Assembly (NCBI GenBank): GCA_022511355.1
Contig: JAFLRS010000019.1
Location: 1 to 19,021, forward strand
Length of the DNA: 19,021 nt
Source of the DNA: Alistipes sp.
GTDB taxonomy: Bacteria; Bacteroidota; Bacteroidia; Bacteroidales; Rikenellaceae
Direction of reading: 5' to 3'
Shown here: piece by piece, positions 6,105 through 14,368 of the stretch
Position numbering within the stretch: the stretch's first letter is position 1
Layout: the number at the start of each line of letters is the position of its first letter
Notes under the pieces: model-generated
Seen by the model: the letters and a program-made list of their open reading frames with translations, nothing else
The model's database searches: none
Told to the model about the DNA's origin: nothing
Position numbers and translations under genes: made by a program

Positions 6105-6750
6105 CCCTTATAATATTAAGTCCGTCGCGGATGGGCAGAATAACATTCTCTACCCTTTCGTCCTCGAATATCATGCGGTTGAATTCCAGCAATGCCTGCG
6201 TATGACGGTCGCCGTGAGCCGCCGGCTGCGCAACCTTTCCGTACCACAGAATATTGTCGGCAATCAGAAACGAACCGCTGTGAACCAACGGCCGGCAGTC
6301 GCGGTCGCCCATAAGCATACGGTAATAATCGGGATATTCACGCTTGTCGCCGTCGATAAATACAAGGTCGAAACTCCCCTCTTCAGCCAGCTGCGGAGCT
6401 ATATCGAGAGCCGAACCCGTGTGTGCGACTATCTTGTGTCCGTGTTCGCTGCGGTCGAAAAACGACTGCGCAAAAGGCATCATTTCGTCATCGGGGTCGT
6501 ATGTATGCAGCACTCCGCCGTCGGGGAGTCCCGCGGCCATGCAGAGGGCCGAATAGCCCGAAAATGTTCCTATCTCCAAAATGCGCTGCGGCTTCATCAT
6601 CGCGACGAGCATCGTGAGCAGACGGCCCTGCAGATGCCCCGACAACATTTGCGGTGCCACGGCCCGCAAATTGGTTTCACGGTCAAGTTCCTGCAAAAGT
6701 TCGGTTTCGGGTGTCGAATGGTCGTGTACGTATTGTTCCAACGGATTCAT
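6097..6750 (-). CDS. Class I SAM-dependent O-methyltransferase (caffeoyl-CoA OMT-like)
   Basis: The 217-residue protein has the layout of the cation-dependent catechol/caffeoyl-CoA O-methyltransferase family: MLSGHLQGRLL (35-45), the SAM-binding motif EIGTFSGYS (59-67), FIDGDKREYPDYY (131-143), whose D133 is a likely metal ligand, and ADNILW (164-169), supplying a further Asp-Asn pair. Bacterial members methylate catechol-type small molecules; the natural substrate here is unknown. It is the last gene of the operon. Its ATG overlaps the TGA of the AlkD-like gene (ATGA), which implies translational coupling, and its stop codon lies within the terminator stem. The family is sure, the substrate is not. 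Confidence 0.93.
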   Translation of the reverse strand: MNPLEQYVHDHSTPETELLQELDRETNLRAVAPQMLSGHLQGRLLTMLVAMMKPQRILEIGTFSGYSALCMAAGLPDGGVLHTYDPDDEMMPFAQSFFDRSEHGHKIVAHTGSALDIAPQLAEEGSFDLVFIDGDKREYPDYYRMLMGDRDCRPLVHSGSFLIADNILWYGKVAQPAAHGDRHTQALLEFNRMIFEDERVENVILPIRDGLNIIRVK

Positions 6751-7517
6751 AATGCGTCTATTGTTCGGGTTCTGAATGATTCACGGGCTTTGCGGACATA
6801 CATCTTTATTACGTCGGCCGGCAGTTTCGAATTGCGGGCGTATTCGCGCGTGCGCTCCTCGAATTTGGCGAGCGACATAGCCAACAGCCATGCCGCCCCC
6901 ATTCTCACGTAATACGGTGCGGTTCCCTGCACGGTTCCCTCCTGCGGTGTCGCAGGCTTGCGTTTAGCCGTTCTGTACTCCGATTTTATACGGTCGAAAT
7001 CGAGTTCGTCGAGCTTCGAAAATACTCTTTCGAGCCACTCTTCACGCAGAAAATACAACATCGATACGATAATCGCGAAACGAACCTCGAATTCGCGTTC
7101 CGAACGGAAATAGGGCTGCAAAAACTCCCATACCGATTCCTTGTCGGTCTTTGCAATCCATTTGGCATTGCAGCACCAGCAGTCGCAAATGGCCCAGTTG
7201 TCCATAAGCGGAATAAAACGTTCGAGCATGGGTATCCGCTCCCCGAATGTGCATTTTTGCAGATTTATAAGATAGCCCCATATCGTAAGCTCTTCATAGC
7301 AAAGCGTTTCGGGCGGTTCCTGCTCGAATCGCCGTATAATCTGCTCCGACTCTCCCTGACGAAACAGATTGCGGGCAAGCATCTTCATATCGGGAGTATG
7401 CATACCCAGTACGCGGCGGTCGGGCAGCGCATTTATTATGCGCAGATGTCCTTCGCGGTAATGCGCGTCATTCAAAAAACGTTCGCTTACAAGCGGCAGC
7501 AGCTCTTCTACAATCAT
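6747..7517 (-). CDS. DNA alkylation repair protein, AlkD-like HEAT-repeat fold
   Basis: AlkD-type glycosylases remove alkylated bases without base flipping, gripping DNA in a concave HEAT-repeat solenoid. The 256-residue protein is mostly helical. The DNW...CD segment places W108 and D112 with the spacing of the catalytic Trp-Asp pair of Bacillus AlkD; R146 in EVRFAIIV and W210 in YYVRMGAAW match its other active-site Arg and Trp. Residues about 181-200 look like a polar insertion before the last repeats. It sits 6 nt after the M16 peptidase gene and overlaps the methyltransferase gene by 4 nt. Close linkage to uvrA gives two DNA-repair functions in one transcript. A non-enzymatic DNA-binding paralogue remains possible. 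Confidence 0.88.
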   Translation of the reverse strand: MIVEELLPLVSERFLNDAHYREGHLRIINALPDRRVLGMHTPDMKMLARNLFRQGESEQIIRRFEQEPPETLCYEELTIWGYLINLQKCTFGERIPMLERFIPLMDNWAICDCWCCNAKWIAKTDKESVWEFLQPYFRSEREFEVRFAIIVSMLYFLREEWLERVFSKLDELDFDRIKSEYRTAKRKPATPQEGTVQGTAPYYVRMGAAWLLAMSLAKFEERTREYARNSKLPADVIKMYVRKARESFRTRTIDAL

Positions 7518-7523
7518 TGGCGG

Positions 7524-8738
7524 TTATTTATATAAAAGTATCGAGTTGTCGGACAGCACTTCGTTGGCGACTTCGGTCAGTTGTTCCGCCCGCAGCATCT
7601 CTATTTTGCGGCAGATATCCTTCAGCGTATCCACCTCGTCGCGAACAAGCAAACTCTTGCCGAGTCCGAGCATATAGCCTTCGTTGCCCTCCATGGAGAT
7701 GGCCAGCTGGGCCATAAACTGCTTTTTAGCCATCGACAGACGGCGTGTCGAAATAGGTGTCTGCTGCAATTTCCGTATTTGCCCGTCGATAAGCTCCAGA
7801 CACAGGTCGGCATTGCAGTTGTCGGAACTGAAATATACGGCCACTATTCCGCTGTCGATATATGCGTTGTACGAGGCGTCGATATTGTAAGAAAGACCGT
7901 GTTTCTCGCGCACCGTTACATTCAGCAGCGAGTTCGCCGACGGACCTCCCAGAATATTCACCAGCAGCGCCAGCGGCAAACGGCGGGCATCGAGAATGCC
8001 GCAGGCACGGTTTCCGATTATGCAGTGGGCTTGATGGGTGTGTTTCACCACGCGGCGGTCGAAGCGGTCGCACAGTGCCGGTTCCGTTCTTTTGTAGTTG
8101 CGCGATGTTGCGGGCCGTTCGGCAAAGTATCGCATTGCGGCGGCTTTCGCGGTCTCGGGCGAAATGTTTCCCGTCGATGCGAAAACCATTTGGTCGGCGG
8201 TGTGGGTGCGTCTTCGGAAATTCAAGATGTTTTCGGTTCCGTATCGGCGTAGCGCCTGCTTGGTGCCCAGTATGTTGTGCCCTAATTCCGAACCGGCGAA
8301 AAGCATATCTTCGAACTCGTCGAAAATCATCTCCGACGGGGAGTCCTTGTAGGTGTTAATCTCGTCGCAGATTACCTCGCGCTCTTTGGCCATCTCCCTC
8401 TCGGGGAATACCGATTCGAACGCGACATCCGAAATAAGCTCCACGGCTTTGGCGAAGTCGCTCTTGAGTGTCGTCGCGTGTATCGTCGTGTCCTCTTTGG
8501 TGGTGTAGGCATTCAGCTCGCCGCCCAAATTCTCCAAACGGCAGTTCACCTGATAGGCCTTGCGTCGTGCCGTGCCCTTGAAAAATCCGTGCTCGGTGAA
8601 GTGCGCGAGTCCGTACTCCGAAGGCAGTTCGTCGCGACTGCCCGCATTTATGGCCAAAGCGCAATGCACCACCCCGCTCTTCACCTGACGATGTATGCCG
8701 CGGATGCCGTTGGGCAGCGTATATCTGTAAAACTCCAT
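7524..8738 (-). CDS. M16-family zinc peptidase (inverzincin)
   Basis: A single-unit M16 peptidase of 404 residues, of the size of bacterial mitochondrial-processing-peptidase-like proteins. The inverted zinc motif HFTEH (46-50) supplies H46, catalytic E49 and H50; E126 in EVICDEIN, 76 residues later, is the third ligand. The second half carries the typical GLSYNIDASYNAYIDSG segment. No signal peptide is seen, so it is probably cytoplasmic. Such enzymes degrade peptides in a closing two-lobed chamber; no substrate can be named. The motif is intact, so it should be an active subunit rather than the catalytically dead partner often found beside it. It lies 3 nt after uvrA and 6 nt before the AlkD-like gene. 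Confidence 0.94.
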   Translation of the reverse strand: MEFYRYTLPNGIRGIHRQVKSGVVHCALAINAGSRDELPSEYGLAHFTEHGFFKGTARRKAYQVNCRLENLGGELNAYTTKEDTTIHATTLKSDFAKAVELISDVAFESVFPEREMAKEREVICDEINTYKDSPSEMIFDEFEDMLFAGSELGHNILGTKQALRRYGTENILNFRRRTHTADQMVFASTGNISPETAKAAAMRYFAERPATSRNYKRTEPALCDRFDRRVVKHTHQAHCIIGNRACGILDARRLPLALLVNILGGPSANSLLNVTVREKHGLSYNIDASYNAYIDSGIVAVYFSSDNCNADLCLELIDGQIRKLQQTPISTRRLSMAKKQFMAQLAISMEGNEGYMLGLGKSLLVRDEVDTLKDICRKIEMLRAEQLTEVANEVLSDNSILLYK

Positions 8739-8741
8739 TTT

Positions 8742-11519
8742 CTATTCGGTTTTTGCTTTGAGGAACTGCCCCGTATGACTTTCGGGACACTGCTCTATCT
8801 GTTTGGGCGTGCCTGCACACACTACACGGCCGCCGCGGTCACCCGCCTCCGGACCGAGGTCTATCACGTGGTCGGCACATTTTATGACATCGAGATTGTG
8901 TTCTACGACGACTATCGTATGTCCGTTGGCAATGAGCGCATTGAATGCTGCCAGCAGTTTGTTTATGTCGTGGAAGTGCAGACCCGTCGTCGGTTCGTCG
9001 AATATGAACATTATACGGCCCGCGTCGCTGTCCTTTGCGAGGAACGACGCCAGCTTGACTCGCTGATTCTCGCCTCCCGAAAGCGTCGAAGACGATTGGC
9101 CCAGCTTCACATATCCCAGTCCGACATCCTGCAAAGGCTTGAGTCGTTCGACTATCTTGCGGCAAAGCGAATCATTGTCCGCTCCGAAGAACTCTACCGC
9201 CTCGTCGATGCTCATCTCCAGTATATCGTAGATGTTCTTCCCGCGGTATTTCGCCTCGAGGACATCATCCTTGAACCGCTTGCCGCCGCAGGCATCGCAT
9301 ACCAGTTCGACATCGGCCATGAACTGCATACTCACCTTTATGACGCCCTCTCCCTGACACTCCTCGCACCGTCCGCCGGCCACGTTGAATGAAAAATGGG
9401 CGGGCGTGAGTCCCGTATGCACCGAATAAGGCTGTTCGGCAAACAGACGGCGTATGTCGTCATAGGCCTTGATGTATGTTACGGGATTGGAGCGGGTCGA
9501 TTTTCCGATAGGATTCTGATCGACCATCTCCACCGATTTAAGCAGCGAGACATCGCCGTCCAAACGGTCGAAATCTCCCGGTTTGTCGCCCGAATCGGCC
9601 AGCTGACGCCGCAGAGCAGGATAGAGTATGCCTCTTACGAGCGACGATTTGCCGCTTCCGCTTACGCCGGTCACGCAGGTCATGACGCCGAGCGGAATCT
9701 CGACATCTATATTTTTGAGATTGTTCTCGCGGGCTCCTCTGACTGTTATCTTGCCGCTGCTGCCACGCACCGAAGTCGGAATATCGATTCTTCGTCTTCC
9801 GGCGAGATAGTCGGCCGTCAGACCGGCACCGCCGGCAAGCAGTTCCTTCAGCGTTCCGCTGAATACCGCCTCTCCGCCGTTGCAGCCCGCTTCGGGGCCC
9901 ATATCCACGATATAGTCGGCCGCACGTATTATCTCCTCCTCGTGCTCGACGACTATAATCGTGTTGCCGAGGTCGCGCAACTGTTTCAAAACCTTGATAA
10001 GGCGTTGGGTGTCGCGCGGATGAAGGCCGATGCTCGGTTCGTCCAGAATGTAGAGCGAACCGGTCAGATTGCTGCCGAGCGAGGTCGAGAGATTGATTCG
10101 CTGACTCTCGCCGCCGGAGAGCGTCGAAGAGAGACGGTCGAGGGTCAGATAGCCCAAACCCACGTCATCGAGATACTGAAGTCTGTTCCTGATTTCTGTT
10201 AGGATTCGTTTCGCCGTTTTGCCGCTGTGTTCGTCGAGTTGCAGGTCGTTAAAGAATGAGAGCAGTTCCGACGCCGGCATCTTCACCATATCGGCTATGC
10301 TCTTGCCCCCCACCTTCACGTACAAAGCCTCTTTGCGCAGACGGCTTCCGTGGCACTCAGGACATAAGGTCTTTCCCGTATAACGGGCCTTCATTACGCG
10401 GAACTGAATTTTATGCCGCTCCTGGTCGATGTAGTTGAAAAATTCGTTAAGCCCGTGGAAATATTGATTGCCCTCCCACAGAACTCTCCGCTGCTCTTCG
10501 GTCAGGGTATGGAATGGCTCATGAATGGGAAAATCGAATTTGTAGGCGTTGGCGACCAACTGGTCCCGCCACCATTTCATAGTCTCGCCGCGCCAGCAGG
10601 CAACGGCATTGTCATAAATGCTGCGGCTCTTGTCGGGCACCACGAGGTCTTCGTCTATTCCGACGATTTTGCCGTAACCTTCGCACTTGGGACACGCTCC
10701 TATCGGATTGTTGAAGCTGAACAGATGTTCGGTCGGTCGTTCGAACTCTATGCCGTCGGCCTCGAATCGCGACGAAAACTCTCTGTTTTCATCGGTTATG
10801 ATATTGCATATGCCGTTTCCGTATGCAAATGCGCGGGCTATGGCATCGCGAACACGCGAAGCGGTATCGTCATCCGATGCGACCTTTATACGGTTGAGAA
10901 TTACGAGCAGACCTTCGGGGTCGGTCTCGGGAGTCACCGTCGGCAGGAAATCCTCTATCAGTACGGCTTCGCCGCCGATATATAGACGCTGAATGCCGTC
11001 GCTTACGAATTGCAGAAGCTTCTCCACCAGCCGGCCTCTGTCGGCATCGGCCGGTGCGGCAATCATAACGCGGGTGCCTTCGGGCTGCGACAGTACGTAT
11101 TCGGCTACGTCATCCACATCGTAACATTTGACCTCGCGTCCCGAAACTGGCGAATAGGTCTTGCCGATGCGCGCGAAAAGCAGTTTCAGATAGTCGTATA
11201 TTTCGGTGGTCGTGCCTACCGTGGAACGCGGATTCCGTGTGTTTACCTTCTGCTCGATGGCTATTGCCGGAGCGATGCCGGTAATCAAATCGACATCGGG
11301 TTTGTTGATTCGGCCCAGAAACTGGCGTGCATAGGCCGAAAGACTCTCCACATAACGGCGTTGTCCTTCGGCGAATATAGTGTCGAATGCGAGCGTCGAT
11401 TTTCCCGAACCCGACAGACCGGTAACCACTACGAGTGCATTGTGCGGGATGTCGAGGTCGATGTTTTTGAGGTTGTGAACCCTTGCGCCGCGAATATGTA
11501 TGTATTGCTCTTTTTTCAA
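8742..11519 (-). CDS. uvrA: Excinuclease ABC subunit A
   Basis: UvrA is the damage-scanning ATPase of nucleotide excision repair and loads UvrB. The protein is 925 residues with two ABC modules: Walker A GLSGSGKS (34-41) and GVSGSGKS (618-625), signatures LSGGESQR (467-474) and LSGGENQR (813-820), and Walker B regions ILDEPSIGLH and FIFDEPTTGLH. Zinc ligands are present: C276/C279 with C386/C389, and C718/C721 with C741/C744. The start is unusual. No ATG is near the conserved N-terminus, an in-frame TGA lies two codons upstream, and the only fitting start is TTG at 11517-11519, 16 nt after the preceding gene. Bacteroidota often carry two uvrA paralogues; this looks like a complete canonical one. 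Confidence 0.97.
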   Translation of the reverse strand: MKKEQYIHIRGARVHNLKNIDLDIPHNALVVVTGLSGSGKSTLAFDTIFAEGQRRYVESLSAYARQFLGRINKPDVDLITGIAPAIAIEQKVNTRNPRSTVGTTTEIYDYLKLLFARIGKTYSPVSGREVKCYDVDDVAEYVLSQPEGTRVMIAAPADADRGRLVEKLLQFVSDGIQRLYIGGEAVLIEDFLPTVTPETDPEGLLVILNRIKVASDDDTASRVRDAIARAFAYGNGICNIITDENREFSSRFEADGIEFERPTEHLFSFNNPIGACPKCEGYGKIVGIDEDLVVPDKSRSIYDNAVACWRGETMKWWRDQLVANAYKFDFPIHEPFHTLTEEQRRVLWEGNQYFHGLNEFFNYIDQERHKIQFRVMKARYTGKTLCPECHGSRLRKEALYVKVGGKSIADMVKMPASELLSFFNDLQLDEHSGKTAKRILTEIRNRLQYLDDVGLGYLTLDRLSSTLSGGESQRINLSTSLGSNLTGSLYILDEPSIGLHPRDTQRLIKVLKQLRDLGNTIIVVEHEEEIIRAADYIVDMGPEAGCNGGEAVFSGTLKELLAGGAGLTADYLAGRRRIDIPTSVRGSSGKITVRGARENNLKNIDVEIPLGVMTCVTGVSGSGKSSLVRGILYPALRRQLADSGDKPGDFDRLDGDVSLLKSVEMVDQNPIGKSTRSNPVTYIKAYDDIRRLFAEQPYSVHTGLTPAHFSFNVAGGRCEECQGEGVIKVSMQFMADVELVCDACGGKRFKDDVLEAKYRGKNIYDILEMSIDEAVEFFGADNDSLCRKIVERLKPLQDVGLGYVKLGQSSSTLSGGENQRVKLASFLAKDSDAGRIMFIFDEPTTGLHFHDINKLLAAFNALIANGHTIVVVEHNLDVIKCADHVIDLGPEAGDRGGRVVCAGTPKQIEQCPESHTGQFLKAKTE

Positions 11520-11535
11520 TTTTCAACAGTTTGTG

Positions 11536-12150
11536 TCAGTCGTCCGTCTCGACGGTTACGCCTTCGGTTTTTTTCAGTTTTTCGACAAGCGCACCGGCGC
11601 GGCTTGCCCTCATCGACAGCCGCATCGAACACAGATTGTCGAACGACTGCGAGAGTATCGCCGGCTGCTCCTCCTTTATTATCCGCATTACATCGTTCAT
11701 GGCGATGTAGGGGAATAATACTCCGATTGTGCGGTCCACCGTTTTTTCAATGATTCGTCCCGCCTCTATTGCCGCACGTGCCGATTCGCGATATGCCGAT
11801 ATGAGTCCCGATACTCCGAGCTTCGTGCCGCCGAAGTAGCGAACGACCACTATCAGACAGTTCGTAATGTTGTACGAGAGCATCTGTCCGAGTATCGGTT
11901 TGCCCGCCGTGCCCGAAGGTTCGCCGTCATCGTTGGCGCGGAACTGCTCTCCATGCGCTCCGAGCCGCCATGCGTAACAGTGATGCGTGGCATCGTAATA
12001 ACGCTTGTGCAGCGAATCGAGAATCTCGCGTATGCGCTCTTCGCTCCCGACCGGACAGGCGTATGCAAGGAATTTGCTGCTCTTCTCCTTGAATACGGCC
12101 TCCGCATCGGCTTCGAGCGTAAGGTAGAGATCGTCGGTTTCGTGCTGCAT
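11536..12150 (-). CDS. IMPACT/YigZ-family protein (UPF0029)
   Basis: A 204-residue protein of the YigZ/IMPACT family. Family marks are HHCYAWRLG (56-64), DDGEPSGTAGKPIL (74-87) and VVRYFGGTKLGVSGL (102-116), followed by the usual C-terminal ferredoxin-like domain. The eukaryotic relative IMPACT regulates the GCN2 translation-stress kinase. The bacterial role is not settled, so none is assigned. It starts at ATG 12150, 7 nt after the lepB stop codon, and ends 16 nt before the uvrA TTG; that tight packing suggests coupled translation, which may help the weak uvrA start. Confidence 0.94.
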   Translation of the reverse strand: MQHETDDLYLTLEADAEAVFKEKSSKFLAYACPVGSEERIREILDSLHKRYYDATHHCYAWRLGAHGEQFRANDDGEPSGTAGKPILGQMLSYNITNCLIVVVRYFGGTKLGVSGLISAYRESARAAIEAGRIIEKTVDRTIGVLFPYIAMNDVMRIIKEEQPAILSQSFDNLCSMRLSMRASRAGALVEKLKKTEGVTVETDD

Positions 12151-12157
12151 GATTAGG

Positions 12158-13525
12158 TTATTTCACTTTGCGGAATATTCTGTTCCAGCGGATGCCGCCG
12201 TTCTGACGGTCGCGCGAGAACCATATGCGCGAAGCCTTGCCGACGATATGATCTTCGGGTACGAATCCCCAGAATCGCGAGTCGGCCGAATTGTGGCGAT
12301 TGTCGCCCATCATCCAGTAATAATCCATGGCGAAGGTGTAGCTGTCGGCCTTCTCCCCGTCGATGTATATATCCTCGCCTTCGGTCTTGAGCGAGTGACC
12401 TTCGTATGCGGTTATTATGCGCTCGTAAAGAGGCAGATTCCCGGTCGTCAGTTCTATCGTGACCCCTTTGGCCGGAATCCACAGCGGTCCGAAGTTGTCC
12501 TGCGTCCACGGATAGCGTTCGTCATGAGGAAATACATCGACCTCTGCGGCATTGCGCGCGATGTAGGGCGCGATGCTCATCACGTTGGCCATCGACTTCA
12601 CCTTTTCTGCTCCCTCGCGGGTGAGCGTCATGGTGTAGAACACTTCGTTGACCTTGTTCCATTCGGTGGAACCGGTCCTCTCTATTGCATACTGGCTGAG
12701 CGGCGAGGATGTCTGTACGAAATATAACTGCTGCTTTTCGGGCAAATCGATTTGCGGCTGTCCGTTTATAAACACCTCTGAGTCGATTATCGTTACCGTG
12801 TCGCCCGGAATGCCGATGCAGCGTTTTATGTAGTTTTCGCGCTTGTCTACCGGCCGCGAGATTACGGTGTAGGTTTCGTTCAGTTTGCGGCGGCCTTCCG
12901 TCTTGCCGTATCGGGACTGAAAATCGCGCAGAACATCGTAATATGTAACTGCCTGATTCTCCAACAAAACGGTGTCTCCGGCCGGAAAGTTGAAGACTAC
13001 GGCATCATTGCGTTGTACCTGCCCGAATCCCTTCAGACGATGATAACCCCATTTGATGCGTTCCGAAAACGATTTTTTGGTCTCGGAACCGGGCATGGTG
13101 TGGTGTACGAAAGGGAATGAGAGCGGCGTATTGGGCACTTGAGGTCCGTAGGCCACTTTGCTTACATAGAGGTAGTCGCCTATGAGCAGACTCTTCTCCA
13201 TCGAGGAGGTGGGTATCACGTACAGCTGGAAAACGAACAGATGTATGAGCGTGGCTGCGACCACGGCGAACACTATGGCGCTCACCCATTCGTATATCGA
13301 ATTGTAGAGTTTGCTGCGGCTGCGCAGACGGTCGTTGTGACACCACACGTAGCGGTAAAAAAGTTTCGATATATATATGTCGTAGATTATGGGCAGGCCG
13401 AGCAGCATCCACGGATTTCCGGTCCAAACTACACACAGGAGAATGTAGAGGACTGCCGCTATCGAAAATTTTACCCATTTGTCGGCCAGTATGGCGAATA
13501 TGCGGTTGTTTTTTATCGTTTTCAT
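12158..13525 (-). CDS. lepB: Signal peptidase I, long bacteroidal form
   Basis: Type I signal peptidase, which cuts signal peptides from exported proteins at the outer face of the cytoplasmic membrane. Two hydrophobic segments (about 20-56 and 82-103) anchor it. The Ser-Lys dyad is S108 in PTSSMEKSL and K234 in YIKRCIGIPGD. The C-terminal box GDNRHNSADSRFWG (407-420) is intact. At 455 residues it is far longer than a minimal enzyme: about 125 residues separate Ser from Lys, and more than 150 separate Lys from the C-terminal box. Long insertions are common in Bacteroidota LepB. It follows dapB by 16 nt. A likely client in this window is the secreted protein at 5373-6050; the C69 dipeptidase may be another. 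Confidence 0.95.
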   Translation of the reverse strand: MKTIKNNRIFAILADKWVKFSIAAVLYILLCVVWTGNPWMLLGLPIIYDIYISKLFYRYVWCHNDRLRSRSKLYNSIYEWVSAIVFAVVAATLIHLFVFQLYVIPTSSMEKSLLIGDYLYVSKVAYGPQVPNTPLSFPFVHHTMPGSETKKSFSERIKWGYHRLKGFGQVQRNDAVVFNFPAGDTVLLENQAVTYYDVLRDFQSRYGKTEGRRKLNETYTVISRPVDKRENYIKRCIGIPGDTVTIIDSEVFINGQPQIDLPEKQQLYFVQTSSPLSQYAIERTGSTEWNKVNEVFYTMTLTREGAEKVKSMANVMSIAPYIARNAAEVDVFPHDERYPWTQDNFGPLWIPAKGVTIELTTGNLPLYERIITAYEGHSLKTEGEDIYIDGEKADSYTFAMDYYWMMGDNRHNSADSRFWGFVPEDHIVGKASRIWFSRDRQNGGIRWNRIFRKVK

Positions 13526-13541
13526 CTCTTTGCGTCTGATT

Positions 13542-14255
13542 TTATCCGAGCAAATCGTCCATGGTGAAGAATCCCTGCTTGCCGCACAAAAATTCGGCCG
13601 CGATGACGGCTCCGAGTGCGAGCGTGCGACGATTCTTGATGGTGTGTTTAAGCTCGAGCAAATCGACTTCCGATTCGTAGCTTACGGTGTGTATCCCCGG
13701 CACCATGCCTTCGCGTACCGAGGTTATAGCTATCTTGTCGCTCTCGCCCGCCTCGCCGAGACTCCATCCCGATTTGCGGTCGAGACGTTCTATGATTTCG
13801 TCGGCAAGGGTTATGGCCGTGCCGCTGGGGGCATCTTTCTTCTGAATGTGGTGAACCTCCTCGATGCGCACGTCGTACTGCGGCAGCGGGTTCATCAGTT
13901 CGGCCAAACGACGGTTCAGACGGAACATCAGATTGACGCCGAGCGAGTAGTTCGATGCGTAGAACATCGCGCCTCCGCGCTGCCCGCATAGCGATTTCAC
14001 CTCCTCGAGACGGTCGGTCCATCCGGTCGTTCCGCTCACGACGGCCGTTCCGCACTCCAAACATCTGATGATGTTTCCGTATGCGGTTGCGGGGGTGGTG
14101 AACTCTATCGCCACGTCGATATTTTTCAGATTTTCGGCATTGAGGTCGCCGGCATTGTCCATGTCGATTATCAACTCTGCGGAGTGTCCGCGTTCGATGA
14201 GGATGCGTTCGATTTCGCGTCCCATTTTTCCGTAGCCTATGATTGCTGCTTTCAT
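13542..14255 (-). CDS. dapB: 4-hydroxy-tetrahydrodipicolinate reductase
   Basis: DapB reduces hydroxy-tetrahydrodipicolinate with NAD(P)H in the diaminopimelate/lysine pathway, feeding peptidoglycan and lysine synthesis. From the chosen ATG the protein is 237 residues and begins MKAAIIGYGKMG with the dinucleotide-binding loop (7-12). SGTTGW (74-79) and the substrate site EVHHIQKKDAPSGTA (133-147; catalytic H135 and K139) are clear. The frame is open 19 codons further, to an ATG at 14312. That extension is rejected because the family starts at the Rossmann strand and because a perfect promoter (14283-14313) lies inside it. It is the first gene of a seven-gene operon. Confidence 0.96.
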   Translation of the reverse strand: MKAAIIGYGKMGREIERILIERGHSAELIIDMDNAGDLNAENLKNIDVAIEFTTPATAYGNIIRCLECGTAVVSGTTGWTDRLEEVKSLCGQRGGAMFYASNYSLGVNLMFRLNRRLAELMNPLPQYDVRIEEVHHIQKKDAPSGTAITLADEIIERLDRKSGWSLGEAGESDKIAITSVREGMVPGIHTVSYESEVDLLELKHTIKNRRTLALGAVIAAEFLCGKQGFFTMDDLLG

Positions 14256-14282
14256 GATTTTCTTTTGCGAATAGTTATCCTG

Positions 14283-14313
14283 CAAATATAACACAACGTC
14301 GGCGAAGTTCAAA
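14283..14313 (-). promoter_or_regulatory. Promoter of the dapB-to-methyltransferase operon
   Basis: On the minus strand TTTG (14310-14313), exactly 19 nt and TATATTTG (14283-14290) match the Bacteroidota consensus fully. The predicted start near 14276-14279 leaves roughly 20 nt before the dapB ATG. No second clear promoter was noticed in the short gaps between the genes that follow. Confidence 0.75.
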
Positions 14314-14329
14314 ATTTATCCAGCCGTAT

Positions 14330-14360
14330 GTTGAAAAATAGGAAAAAATAACTACCTTTA
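14330..14360 (+). promoter_or_regulatory. Promoter for truA (near-leaderless)
   Basis: GTTG (14330-14333), 19 nt, then TACCTTTA (14353-14360) is one base off the -7 consensus. The element ends only 8 nt before the truA ATG, so the mRNA should be leaderless or nearly so. It is divergent from the dapB promoter. Confidence 0.5.
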
Positions 14361-14368
14361 CGATTGCT

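Noticed and set aside
9396..10202. Plus-strand open frame within uvrA, with others at 8478-9392, 10413-10985 and 11010-11753
   Set aside because: All are shadows of uvrA and its neighbours, with no recognisable domain and no promoter.
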